64,000 nt of DNA from Pseudomonas kielensis (GCF_014236655.1 NZ_JACMYG010000003.1:1-64000), one strand, 5' to 3'. Shown: positions 17,853-26,522, numbered from the stretch's first letter. Notes: generated from the letters alone by a model not told the origin. Made by a program: numbers and translations.

Positions 17853-19406
17853 TCAGAGAGAGAGTTCGCCAGCTTTGATCTGCTCGATCAGCTTGCCGAT
17901 GTCGGCGGACAGCGGTTTCTGTCGAGGCGGGAAATCCTTGAAGCTTTGCAGATGCTGGATCATCTGGCCGAGCGCCGGCAGCAGCAGCCAGGTCTTGCGT
18001 TCGGCCAGTTGGCGGTTGAGGTCACCATCCTGGCGCTCGAACGGGTCCATACGCAGGTTGGTGACCAGCGGACGGCCCAGCGAGACCAGCGGGTTGTCCC
18101 ACTTGCCGTCGAGCTTGGCGCGGAAGGTGATTTTCCAGGGGCCTGTACGCAGGGCGGTGAATTCCGACTCATCGTAATAGAACAGCAGGTTACGGTTGGA
18201 GTTGGGCTGCTGGCCCGTGAGGAAACTGCGCTGGTCGAAACCGTCCAGGTGCACCTTGTAGGCGTTGCCATTGTATTGGGTACCGGCCTTCAGTTTTTGC
18301 ACCGTGTCCGGCTCGCCAGCAAAGGCTGCGAGAGTCGGGAACCAGTCTTCCATGGAGAAAATTTCCGCGCTGACTTTGCCCGCTGGAATATGTCCAGGCC
18401 AGCGCACCACTGCCGGCACCCGCACGCCACCTTCCCAGGTGGTGCCCTTGTCGCCACGGAACGGCGAGGTACCGCCCTCTGGCCACATGTATTGATAGGC
18501 ACCGTTGTCGGTGGTGTAGAGGACGATGGTGTTGTCGGCGATGCCCAGGTCATCGAGTGACTTGAGTAGCTCCCCCACGTGACCGTCGTGCTCGGCTAGT
18601 GCATCGCCGTAGATGTCGGCGGTCTTCGAGGCGCGGGATTTGCCCTGTGACTCTTTTTTCAGGTGCAGGAACACGTGCAGGCGGCTGGCGTTGTGCCAGA
18701 CAAAAAACGGTTTATCCGCCTTGACCTGGCGCTGCATGAAATCGATCGATTTGGCGGTGATTTCGTCGTCGAAGGTTTCCATCCGCTTGACCGTCAATGG
18801 CCCTTCGTCCTTGGTCGCGCCATCGGCGGTGCCGGATATGATGCCGCGTGGGTTGAAGAGCTTCTGGTAGGCCGGCGCTTGTGGACGGTCCATGTCTTCG
18901 AGGTCTTCGTTGGCATTGAGGTGGTAGAGGTTGCCCCAGAATTCGTCGAAACCGTGGCGGTGCGGCAGATGCTCCTCGCGGTCGCCGAGGTGGTTCTTGC
19001 CGAACATGCCGGTGGCGTAGCCTTTGCTCTTGAGCACTTCGGCCAGGGTCGGGTCTTCCTTTTGCAAGCCCGTGGCCGAGCCAGGCATACCGACGGTGGT
19101 CAGGCCGGTGCGCACCGGCAACTGCCCGGTGATGAACGCGGAGCGGCCAGCGGTGCAACTGGCCTGGCCGTAGAAGGAGGTCAGGCGCATGCCTTCCTGG
19201 CCTATACGGTCGATGTTCGGCGTGCTGACGCCGAGAATATCGCCGCCGTACGAGCTGATGTTCATCCAGCCGACGTCATCGCCGAAAATCACCAGAATAT
19301 TGGGCTGTTTGTCTGCGGCTTGTGCAGTACCCAGGCTGGTAGCCAGTGCTATTACACTCAAGATGCCACCGATGCGTTGCATCGATGAGCGCAGGCTAAG
19401 ACGCAT
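17853..19406 (-). CDS. second exported arylsulfatase-type sulfatase
   Basis: A 517-residue sulfatase with a signal peptide (core ILSVIALATSLGTAQAA). The metal ligands NILVIFGDDVGW and YTTDNGAYQ are present, as is the GDKGTTWEGGVRVPA block. The formylglycine motif is C84-T-A-G-R88 followed by SAFITGQLPVRTG: cysteine and arginine are kept but the usual proline is alanine. Some sulfatase subfamilies tolerate alanine here. It has a strong AGGAGG 4 bases before ATG. It is oriented opposite to the first sulfatase and shares little beyond the family blocks, so the two probably have different substrates or positional specificity. An unlinked formylglycine-generating enzyme would be needed. Confidence 0.87.
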   Translation of the reverse strand: MRLSLRSSMQRIGGILSVIALATSLGTAQAADKQPNILVIFGDDVGWMNISSYGGDILGVSTPNIDRIGQEGMRLTSFYGQASCTAGRSAFITGQLPVRTGLTTVGMPGSATGLQKEDPTLAEVLKSKGYATGMFGKNHLGDREEHLPHRHGFDEFWGNLYHLNANEDLEDMDRPQAPAYQKLFNPRGIISGTADGATKDEGPLTVKRMETFDDEITAKSIDFMQRQVKADKPFFVWHNASRLHVFLHLKKESQGKSRASKTADIYGDALAEHDGHVGELLKSLDDLGIADNTIVLYTTDNGAYQYMWPEGGTSPFRGDKGTTWEGGVRVPAVVRWPGHIPAGKVSAEIFSMEDWFPTLAAFAGEPDTVQKLKAGTQYNGNAYKVHLDGFDQRSFLTGQQPNSNRNLLFYYDESEFTALRTGPWKITFRAKLDGKWDNPLVSLGRPLVTNLRMDPFERQDGDLNRQLAERKTWLLLPALGQMIQHLQSFKDFPPRQKPLSADIGKLIEQIKAGELSL

Positions 19407-19821
19407 ATGACCTCCTAATGTGCGCGAGTGCCGGAGGAGAAAGCATTTGTTCTCTGCGCCGCTTCATCAGACGGTTTGTTAAGGCAAAGAAACTTCACTC
19501 GGGCAGCGGCAAGGTTTGTTGTTATTGGGTGCGAGTGTCGCGGTACATCTGGTCAATATTAAGGGATGTGGGTTACCTAAAATCCTACATTTGGTGTCAT
19601 AAACGTGGCAGATAACGCCTTGGTCAGCGGATTTCAGGAGTCACTGAGCCGACCTGCAAGCGAGGCAGGGAAGGGGGCCTGTTGTCGGCCATGTTCTGCA
19701 AGCTGGGGTCAGCACCGTCATGGCAGTGCAGGATCAGATCAATGGCGCAGGGGGGCGGACCTGCTCTGCCGGCGTGCCGAGTCATCACTGAATGTGAATG
19801 AGGCGGGACACGCTGTGAGTT
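19407..19821. other. gene-free stretch upstream of the second sulfatase
   Basis: A 415-bp gap between the AraC gene and the sulfatase, both on the minus strand. The part next to the sulfatase is less GC-rich (around 19540-19600, with ACCTAAAATCC) and probably carries the sulfatase promoter and an AraC-type binding site, but no clear direct repeats were identified. No RNA gene or credible ORF was seen. Confidence 0.4.
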
Positions 19822-20823
19822 CTAGCTGCGCCGATAAGTCCCCGGGGCGCTTCCCGTCCAGTTCTTGAACGCGCGCTGGAACGCGGCGCTGTCAGCAAAT
19901 CCCAGCTCGCAGGCGAGCCTTGCCAGCGGCACCTGGCTGGTGGTCAAACGGACGATTGCACAATCACGGCGCAGTTCATCTTTCAACGCCTGGAATGACG
20001 ATCCGTCGCTGGCCAGCTGCCTTTGCAGGGTGGACTTCGCCATGTGCAGGGCGTCGGCCGTGGCTGCGAGGTCAGACCAGGCAGGCTGTGTTTTCTGCAA
20101 ATGGCAGCGTACGCGCGCACTGATGGAGTCATTGCTGCGTCTGGGAGCAATGACATGCGCTTGCGCGTTGGCCAGGAACGCCTGCAGAGCACCTTCGTCA
20201 CGACGTACGATGGCTTGCAGGTGCGTTGAGTCAAACCAGAGTGTCGACTGATCCGTGTCGAATTGTCGGGGACTGGGAAATACCTTGGCATAGCTGTCCG
20301 CGTAAGGCGGGCATCGGAACGCGAAGTCAAAGCGTATGGCAGGAAGTCGTCCGCCCACCAGCCATGCCAATAGTCGCCAACTGACACGCAGTAGTAATTC
20401 ATGCAAAAAATGCGGCCGTTCAAGCCGCGGATTGGTAAAGCGCAGGGTCAGCCCGGTCAATTCGCCATCGTGCACCGTCTCCAGCACCACGTCGTCTTGC
20501 AGCAATCCGAATGTACGGGCGATACGACCGATTGCCACCTCCAACGTGGTGGCGCTGACGCCAGAACGGGCGATCAGGGCAAAGCTGCCGCGCCTGAGGG
20601 GGCGAGAAAAAAAACCGAGGAAGTCGTCGTCCAGGCGCTGGATCAGCAGCCGATACAGCCCTACGTACTGGTCTACGCTCACCCGTGCATTGACCTGCTG
20701 GAGCAGTTCCGAGGCGATACCTGCATCAGCCAGAAAAGCATCGCATGGCTGACCGCGAGCCCGCACGCCAGACAATATGCCATGCACGAAGGCGATAGGA
20801 ATGGTGACTGGAGACTGGAGCAT
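19822..20823 (-). CDS. AraC-family transcriptional regulator
   Basis: A 333-residue regulator. The first 190 residues fit the arabinose-binding-type sensing domain (IPIAFVHGILSGVRARGQPCD, then RRGSFALIARSGVSATTLEVA). The carboxy-terminal HTH includes WSDLAATADALHMAKSTLQRQL and the second helix region LGFADSAAFQRAFKNWTG. The start at ATG 20823 matches where this family usually begins; an in-frame extension to 20958 would add 45 residues of unlikely composition. It is followed by the sulfatase and the MoxR operon on the same strand, and may regulate them. The partial regulator at the left edge belongs to the same subfamily. Confidence 0.83.
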   Translation of the reverse strand: MLQSPVTIPIAFVHGILSGVRARGQPCDAFLADAGIASELLQQVNARVSVDQYVGLYRLLIQRLDDDFLGFFSRPLRRGSFALIARSGVSATTLEVAIGRIARTFGLLQDDVVLETVHDGELTGLTLRFTNPRLERPHFLHELLLRVSWRLLAWLVGGRLPAIRFDFAFRCPPYADSYAKVFPSPRQFDTDQSTLWFDSTHLQAIVRRDEGALQAFLANAQAHVIAPRRSNDSISARVRCHLQKTQPAWSDLAATADALHMAKSTLQRQLASDGSSFQALKDELRRDCAIVRLTTSQVPLARLACELGFADSAAFQRAFKNWTGSAPGTYRRS

Positions 20824-21164
20824 CAAGAGGCGAGGCGTCGTGAGTTGAGGTCTTTTGTCATCTGATCGACGCAATCGGCAATATTGGATTCGGTCAGTTG
20901 CTTCTAACATAGCCGGCGCAAACAAAACAATTGACCCACCAAGCCCGCCACACCGCATGAGACATTAAAAGGTATGACTCGACCCTTACACGGTGCGGTT
21001 CAGCGGTACCCATGCGCTGCGCCGGATGAGGCTGCGGGTGCGGTGTAGTTGCAGTGTGTTCCCGAATCCGGCTATGTGAGTGGCCAGACGCTGATGTGCA
21101 GCGGCGCCTTGACGGGGAGCCAGGCGATGACAGTTCCAGTTCAAATCGAGAAGAGCATTTAACG
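20824..21164. other. divergent intergenic region, AraC / GST
   Basis: A 340-bp region between the AraC gene (minus) and the GST gene (plus). It must hold promoters for both. The section 20935-20985 is relatively AT-rich (GACATTAAAAGGTATGACTC). No clear operator symmetry or RNA gene was recognised. Confidence 0.4.
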
Positions 21165-21836
21165 ATGATCGTCCTATACCATTGCATGAGTGCACGTTCT
21201 TTTCGGCCATTGTGGATGCTTGAAGAGTTGCAGGCACCCTATGAGCTGAGAATGCTGCCCTTTCCTCCGCGAGCACACGCTCGGGAGTACCTGGAGGTCA
21301 ATCCACTGGGAACAGTCCCTGCGATGATTGACGGTCAACTCCTGATGACAGAGTCGTCCGCCATTTGTGAATACCTTGCTGTCCGTTACAGCACCAATGG
21401 TCTTCACCTGTGTGCTGACGAAACTGACTTCGGGCTTTATCTGAACTGGCTACACTTTGGCGAAGCAACGCTGACCTTTCCGCAAACCCTTATCCTGCGC
21501 TATAGACGCTTTGAAACGGTGTCGCGCCGAAGCCCCCAAGTGGTAGAAGATTACACGCGCTGGTTTCTTGGCAGGCTGAGGGCCATAGATTCAGCCCTGG
21601 CGGGGCGTACCTACCTCTGTCAGGAGCGATTTACTGGCGCAGACATCTCGGTGGGTTATGCGCTGATGCTGGCAGAGTTCATTGATCTAGGTGGGCATTT
21701 TCCAGAACGCGTCCAACAGTACTGGACGAGATTGCAACAACGAGCCGGTTTTCAAAGGGCCCTGGCTGCACAGCAACAAGCAGCTGAACAGCAAGGCGTG
21801 AGTCTTATCCACTCGCCGCTTACCGGCTCTGACTAA
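21165..21836 (+). CDS. glutathione S-transferase family protein
   Basis: A 223-residue GST. The thioredoxin-like amino-terminal domain has YHCMSARSFRPLWMLEEL, VNPLGTVPAMIDG with the cis-proline, and TESSAICEYLA, the glutathione gamma-glutamyl-binding turn. The helical carboxy-terminal domain contains the buried FTGADISVGYAL motif. It probably conjugates or reduces an electrophile in the cytoplasm. ATG 21165 follows GAGAAGAG; earlier in-frame starts lack a ribosome site. Its neighbour on the left is a divergent AraC regulator. Confidence 0.88.
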   Translation: MIVLYHCMSARSFRPLWMLEELQAPYELRMLPFPPRAHAREYLEVNPLGTVPAMIDGQLLMTESSAICEYLAVRYSTNGLHLCADETDFGLYLNWLHFGEATLTFPQTLILRYRRFETVSRRSPQVVEDYTRWFLGRLRAIDSALAGRTYLCQERFTGADISVGYALMLAEFIDLGGHFPERVQQYWTRLQQRAGFQRALAAQQQAAEQQGVSLIHSPLTGSD

Positions 21837-22008
21837 ACACCCTTTCTACTCACGCCGAACTCAGCTGAAAAAGGTTCTTCACGCGATACTGGGAAACACA
21901 GAAACAAGAACGCCGATTTAATTGATACAGAGGCCTTTAGGTTGTTTGTTCGATCTCGGGCTGCGCACCCTATACGATTGTCAGGCCTTACCAATGCGCC
22001 ACTAAAAT

Positions 22009-22039
22009 GCCTCGCGGGATCTGGCCAGCGGGGCTTTTT
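22009..22039 (+). terminator. probable rho-independent terminator
   Basis: A 7-bp stem GCCTCGC / GCGGGGC (one U-G pair) with a 12-base loop, followed by TTTTT. It lies 172 bp after the GST stop, with an otherwise gene-free stretch between, and just before the CPBP-like reading frame. Confidence 0.55.
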
Positions 22040-22044
22040 CGTTT

Positions 22045-22668
22045 TTGGCTCCACCGGAAGGCAAGCAAAATCCAAAGAAAAGCAGTGCGGCCATGCGCGC
22101 ACTGGTGTTTGATTTGAAATCGGCCCGCCCCTCAAAAATGCAGGGCCGTCGACCCTTGGCATCATTCACGCTTTCAGCCTTCGATGGGCTGACCCCGCTG
22201 CGCTTATGGTCCCCAAGTGGCGAGGTGCAGATCGGCTTTGTGTCGAATCCGTGGGTCCTGGCCTCCTTGGGTTTTCTGTCATTGGCGATCATCGCCGCAC
22301 TGTCCCGGATCGCCCCGGGGCTAGGGAAACTCGTGATCTGGCGCAAGGGCAACCTGGCCGTCGGACTTGCTCCGCGCATCGCGCTGGAAGAGGTGCTGTT
22401 TCGCGGGTTCCTGCAAGGACACCTCGAACACCTCACGTCTGCACTACGAGCCGCCCTGATCAGTGCCATCGCCTTCGCCGCCTGCCATTCCTTCCTGGCG
22501 CTGAGCGTGACCGAGGTTGGCTGGCCGATTTTGCTGTTCACGCAGGTTGAGGGGCTGGTCTGTGCTTTCGTCCGTATGCGCTATGGCGTAAGCGCCGCGA
22601 TCAACCCTTCGCGGCAGGGACATGCCGGCCAAGAACGGCCCCAGGGACTTCAGCTAGATCGGATATGA
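22045..22668 (+). CDS. CPBP-family intramembrane protease-like, possibly a damaged gene
   Basis: A 207-residue frame. Residues about 110-125 contain EEVLFRGFLQG, the EExxxR motif of CPBP (CAAX protease-like) intramembrane glutamic proteases, followed by FAACHS, the second motif. The third His/Asn motif expected at the end is missing: the sequence turns to RYGVSAAINPSRQGHAGQE. The first about 60 residues are basic and do not look like a membrane protein start (ASFTLSAFDGLTPLRLWSPSG). Intact CPBP proteins have several more membrane helices. I suspect a fused or frameshifted remnant. No ribosome site is evident at 22045, since the terminator directly precedes it. Confidence 0.5.
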   Translation: MAPPEGKQNPKKSSAAMRALVFDLKSARPSKMQGRRPLASFTLSAFDGLTPLRLWSPSGEVQIGFVSNPWVLASLGFLSLAIIAALSRIAPGLGKLVIWRKGNLAVGLAPRIALEEVLFRGFLQGHLEHLTSALRAALISAIAFAACHSFLALSVTEVGWPILLFTQVEGLVCAFVRMRYGVSAAINPSRQGHAGQERPQGLQLDRI

Positions 22669-22741
22669 TTACCCGAACGTTGAGGGATGAGTCAGGCTTA
22701 GGTCGGTGCTTGGCAACTGCTTAAATCAAAAGGGAGCACGC

Positions 22742-23578
22742 ATGAGCAAATATCTGGTTTTGTTGTTGGTTGGCGCCACAGGCGTTGCTCAGGCTCAATC
22801 GTTATGCACTTACCCATGGTATCAATCGATCGATAAGATACTGCATACAACTGACGGGCAAGGGCATGGGCCGGATATAGGCTCCGATGAATGGAAGTCG
22901 GTTATCGAATTCAAATTAGGGGTTCGCGATGGGGCAAATGTCCCTGAACGAAGCTCTGATCAGTGGTGCCAATACATTGATCGGCATATCAATGGGATGC
23001 AGGCGACCGGGGGCAGTACGGGGAAGTCGTCGATAGCCAATGTGACACTGGGCCCTTCTTACGATTGCACCAAGGTGAAGCCTGGCGCTATCGAAGCGAT
23101 GATATGTGAAGACAAGGTGTTATCCGCGCTCGATCGCAATCTGTCGCAAGTGTATGCCAGCGCGAGTATCAAGGCCGGCAACGAGCATCCCCCCCGGCTT
23201 AAAGCAGAACAACGTGGATGGATAAAGGGTCGCGATGACTGCTGGAAAAGTGATGACGTCGGTGCATGCGTGCGCATGGAGTACCAGCGCCGCATCGCCG
23301 AGTTGCAAGCACGGTACCGATTGGTACCGGAAACCGGGCCTGTCTATTACGAATGCGAAGGCAACCCTGCCAGCGAAGTTGCTGTCATGTTCTTTAAAAC
23401 CGATCCGCCGACATTAATCGCCGAGCGTGGCGACAGCGTATCGCTCATGTACCAGCAGCCAAGTGGCAGTGGCGTAAAGTACCTTGGACGCAATGAAACG
23501 CTTTGGGAACATCAGGCCGAAACCATAATCACTTGGGGATACGGGGCGCCCGAATCACATTGCAAAAGAAAGCCTTGA
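22742..23578 (+). CDS. exported LprI-MliC lysozyme-inhibitor fusion
   Basis: A 278-residue secreted protein. A signal peptide (YLVLLLVGATGVAQA) is followed by a short novel domain (to about residue 95). Residues about 103-195 look like the LprI/DUF1311 domain (SYDCTKVKPGAIEAMICEDKVL-type start, LKAEQRGWIKGRDDC). Residues about 203-275 resemble MliC (YYECEGNPASEVAVMFF, LIAERGDSVSLMYQ, closing with a cysteine near the end). Both domain types inhibit or resist lysozyme. No lipobox was seen, so it is probably periplasmic and soluble. ATG 22742 follows AAGGGAGC. The gene is next to an insertion sequence in an accessory region. Confidence 0.75.
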   Translation: MSKYLVLLLVGATGVAQAQSLCTYPWYQSIDKILHTTDGQGHGPDIGSDEWKSVIEFKLGVRDGANVPERSSDQWCQYIDRHINGMQATGGSTGKSSIANVTLGPSYDCTKVKPGAIEAMICEDKVLSALDRNLSQVYASASIKAGNEHPPRLKAEQRGWIKGRDDCWKSDDVGACVRMEYQRRIAELQARYRLVPETGPVYYECEGNPASEVAVMFFKTDPPTLIAERGDSVSLMYQQPSGSGVKYLGRNETLWEHQAETIITWGYGAPESHCKRKP

Positions 23579-23699
23579 GCAACGATCCAGTCAGCTGGGG
23601 AATTGCATTGTGGCGAAAGCTAGCAAGTGGCCGGATGCAGCTTTCGTGAACAGATGCAAACGGCCAATTGCTGCTGTTCACTACAGGCAGCTTTTGGCC

Positions 23700-25357
23700 C
23701 AGAGTGTGTAAAAACGCTCTGACCTCATCGTCTTGGAACATCGATCTTTGTTGGCTGAGCGATCGCATGGTCAATGCGGCGGCGTCGCATCGGTCGCGAC
23801 CTGGAACACGTTAACGCTGTTTTTACAGCCTCTGGGATGGGCCAAAATCAGCCTTTTTTATGCCGACAGCGCCTTCATCAAACCGTTAGCACCCATGATT
23901 TTCATCACCCGTTTCATGTTGTAGGCGAGCACGTTCAAACTCATCTCCGCACTTACCCCGGCCAGCTTTCGCGTCAGGAAGTGAGTTGCACCCATCCATT
24001 GTTTGAGCGTCCCGAAGGAATGCTCAACAGTCCGTTTTCGGACTCGCATCATCTCTGGTGCTTTGCTCAGCCGAAGCTGCATCTCCTCCAATACGTCTTC
24101 ATACTCCCAGCGTCGAACTCGTCGTTCCGTGCTCGGTGTGCACTGCGATTTCAACGCACAGCCCCGGCATTTCGAACTCCAGTAACGATGCATCTTCAGG
24201 CCTTTTTCAACGTAGGAATAGTGCCAGATCAGTGCCTCTCCAGCCGGGCAAATGTATTCGTTTTTCGTCGCGTCATAAACGAACGCATCTTTGTTGAATC
24301 GACCATCCGCCTTGGCGCTTGAAGTCATCGGCTTTGGCACGTAGGCAGTGATGTCCGCGTCGTGACAGGCAAGGATTTCTTCACTCTTGAAGTAACCTCG
24401 GTCAGCTACCACCGCCAGCGTTTCGGACGCCATGGCATCGCGAGCCTGCTTCGCCATCGAGCTGAGTTGATCTCGGTCGGAACCGAAGTTGGTGACCTCA
24501 TGAGCAACGATCAAATGGTTCTGGGTGTCGACCGCTGTTTGCACGTTGTAGCCGACAATTCCCGTGCCGCGCGTCATCATGGAGCGGGCGTCTGGATCGG
24601 TCAGTGAGACCTGTTTATCCGGCGATTCGTTGAGCTGGATTTCGATCGCTTTAAGCTCTTTCATTTGCGTCTTCAGCTTGGCAATTTTCTCCTCCAGCCG
24701 CACGGCGCTGGGCTCGGAGGCTGTTGGCTCTTGCCGATCGGCAGCATCGAGTGCTGTCAGGTAACGGTTGATGCTCGATTCAGTTTCTTCCATTCGCCGC
24801 TTCAGTTTGGCGCTGGTGAAATTGCGGTCGCGGTTGTTGACTGCTTTGAATTTACTGCCATCGATGGCGACCAGATTTTCTCCGAACAGTCCCAACTGCT
24901 GACAGAGCACAACGAACTGGCGACAGACGCCTCGAATGGCCTTGCTGTTGTCTTTTCGGAAGTTGGCGATGGTCTTGAAATCCGGCATCAAACGCCCGGT
25001 CAACCACATCAGCTCGACGTTGCGTTGAGCTTCTCGCTCCAGGCGTCGGCTCGACTGGATGCGGTTGAGATAGCCGTAGATGTATATCTTCAACAGAATC
25101 GCGGGGTGGTAAGCGGGACGGCCGGTGTCAGCCGGAATAGCACCGTCAAAACCCAAGGAAACCAGGTTGAGTTCGTCGACAAAAACGTCGACTACGCGCA
25201 CCGGATTGGTATCGCTGACGTAGTCGTCGAGGCTCTCGGGAAGTAAGGTGCCTTGGCCTCGATGTTCACCTTGGATAAAGCGCTTCATGGGCGATCCTTG
25301 CGATGAAATCTTCAGAAATCATAGCAAGTGTTCGCGAAGGCGTTTTTACACACTCTG
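23700..25357 (-). mobile_element. complete IS1182-family insertion sequence
   Basis: The element is 1658 bp and bounded by perfect 18-bp inverted repeats CAGAGTGTGTAAAAACGC at 23700-23717 and its inverse at 25340-25357. GGCC flanks both ends (23696-23699 and 25358-25361), consistent with a 4-bp target duplication. The single transposase gene is intact. Closing the gap restores GCTTTT-GGCC-GGAAGC, an imperfect palindrome, so the element apparently landed in the middle of a short intergenic hairpin. Confidence 0.88.
23858..25288 (-). CDS. IS1182-family transposase
   Basis: A 476-residue transposase. The amino-terminal region (MKRFIQGEHRGQGTLLPESL) and the DUF772-type block RPAYHPAILLKIYIYGYLN are typical. 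DDE residues are suggested by LVAIDGSKFKAV, VVADRGYFKSEE and VEHSFGTLKQWMG. The cysteine cluster CPAGE, CRGCALKSQC is also characteristic of this family. The frame is uninterrupted, so the element may be active. The start ATG 25288 is followed immediately by a strong family match. Confidence 0.93.
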   Translation of the reverse strand: MKRFIQGEHRGQGTLLPESLDDYVSDTNPVRVVDVFVDELNLVSLGFDGAIPADTGRPAYHPAILLKIYIYGYLNRIQSSRRLEREAQRNVELMWLTGRLMPDFKTIANFRKDNSKAIRGVCRQFVVLCQQLGLFGENLVAIDGSKFKAVNNRDRNFTSAKLKRRMEETESSINRYLTALDAADRQEPTASEPSAVRLEEKIAKLKTQMKELKAIEIQLNESPDKQVSLTDPDARSMMTRGTGIVGYNVQTAVDTQNHLIVAHEVTNFGSDRDQLSSMAKQARDAMASETLAVVADRGYFKSEEILACHDADITAYVPKPMTSSAKADGRFNKDAFVYDATKNEYICPAGEALIWHYSYVEKGLKMHRYWSSKCRGCALKSQCTPSTERRVRRWEYEDVLEEMQLRLSKAPEMMRVRKRTVEHSFGTLKQWMGATHFLTRKLAGVSAEMSLNVLAYNMKRVMKIMGANGLMKALSA

Positions 25358-25519
25358 GGCCGGAAGCAGCCCTTCGTGACAGCCTGCAACCGCCCCAAAA
25401 CAGACGCTAAGCATTACAGGAATCGATAGTTTCCTGGTGCCTTCGTGCGCCGTATAGTGGGAGTTTTTTCGGTCAAAGGAATGGCTATGAAGCCCTCAAG
25501 CTGCCTACTCGTCGGTGTG

Positions 25520-25543
25520 ATTGGCGATTGTGATATCGCCAAT
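25520..25543. promoter_or_regulatory. candidate operator upstream of the hydrolase
   Basis: A perfect 9-bp inverted repeat ATTGGCGAT / ATCGCCAAT with a 6-base spacer, ending 32 bp before the hydrolase start codon. Size and symmetry suit a dimeric repressor of TetR or MarR type. No such repressor is adjacent, so the regulator is unknown. Confidence 0.45.
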
Positions 25544-25575
25544 GTCTCTTCGCATTGCGCTAAAGGGGGAACGTC

Positions 25576-26475
25576 ATGCGTGTGGGAATGATCCTTGCTG
25601 GGATCGGCACAACGTTGGCGCTGGTGTCGGCATCACCAGCCCAGCCCGCGTCCCTGTCGCCAGCAGCGATCGACCAGGGTGTGATTTCGGTGCGGGTCCA
25701 AGGCTCGGGGCCAGACGTTATTTTGATTCCGGGATTGGCGTCGTCTTACGAAGTCTGGGCTGATTTGGTCTCCAGATTACGGCAGAGTCACCGTCTCCAT
25801 CTCGTACAGGTGGCTGGCTTTGCCGGCTCGCCTGCCGTATCCGATCCAGGCGCGAAAGTGGCAGCGCCGACGGCCGAGGCGATCGCTGAATATATTCGCA
25901 GCCAGCGCATCGAGGCACCGGCCATCATCGGTCATTCGTTGGGTGGTGAGGTGGCACTGATGCTAGGTGCTCGTCATCCGGAGCAAGTGGGACGCCTGAT
26001 GATTGTCGATGCGTTGCCCTTTTATACGTTGCTGTTTGACCTCTCTGCGACCAGTGAAACGGCGATCCCGCAGGCTGCTGCGGTGCGCGATGCAATGTTA
26101 GCGGCAACGGCTGAGCAGGCGGAAGTCATGCAGCATGCATCCATCGCCCGTCTCGTCAAAACTGAAGCGGTCCGGCCAGGCTTGGCCGCTGCGGGAATAA
26201 GCTCGGACCGAAAGACCATGGCCGATGCCATGTATGAGCTGATGGTCACCGACCTGCGGCCTGAGCTTGGACGCATCAGGGTGCCGGTCGAGGTTGTCTA
26301 TGCCTATGACCTGCTTTACGGCATACCTGCGACCCACGTTGATGCAATGTTCCGTAACGCCTATGTCTCGACACCAAACATCAGTTTCAGACGCATTGAC
26401 GGCAGTTTTCACTTCGTCATGCTTGATCAGCCAGAACTGTTCGCCAATGCGGTCATCAAGTTCCTGGACCAGTGA
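25576..26475 (+). CDS. exported alpha/beta hydrolase
   Basis: A 299-residue alpha/beta hydrolase with a short signal-like start (LAGIGTTLALVSASPAQPA). The oxyanion/strand region VILIPGLASSYEVW, the nucleophile elbow GHSLGG (serine near residue 123) and the late histidine in GSFHFVMLDQP complete the triad; an acid in VYAYD fits the usual position. It hydrolyses an unidentified ester, amide or similar substrate, probably in the periplasm. AAAGGGGGA before ATG 25576 is a strong ribosome site. A 36-codon frame at 25481-25591 overlaps its start and may be a leader. Confidence 0.85.
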   Translation: MRVGMILAGIGTTLALVSASPAQPASLSPAAIDQGVISVRVQGSGPDVILIPGLASSYEVWADLVSRLRQSHRLHLVQVAGFAGSPAVSDPGAKVAAPTAEAIAEYIRSQRIEAPAIIGHSLGGEVALMLGARHPEQVGRLMIVDALPFYTLLFDLSATSETAIPQAAAVRDAMLAATAEQAEVMQHASIARLVKTEAVRPGLAAAGISSDRKTMADAMYELMVTDLRPELGRIRVPVEVVYAYDLLYGIPATHVDAMFRNAYVSTPNISFRRIDGSFHFVMLDQPELFANAVIKFLDQ

Positions 26476-26487
26476 GTAGCGGCTGCG

Positions 26488-26522
26488 AGGGGGGGCTAGG
26501 GATAAAAAATCCCCCCCTTTTC
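26488..26522. terminator. bidirectional terminator
   Basis: An 8-bp stem AGGGGGGG / CCCCCCCT (26488-26495, 26511-26518) with an A-rich loop (GATAAAAAA) and TTTT after it on the plus strand. It sits between the convergent hydrolase and YdeI-like genes and can serve both. Confidence 0.75.

Noticed and set aside
19605..19868. An 87-codon plus-strand frame between sulfatase and AraC gene
   Set aside because: It overlaps the AraC coding end, has no ribosome site and no recognisable pattern.
21930..22000. A tRNA-like stretch (TTGTTCGATCTCGGG)
   Set aside because: Although TTCGA resembles a T-loop, no acceptor stem, anticodon arm or D-arm can be paired around it.
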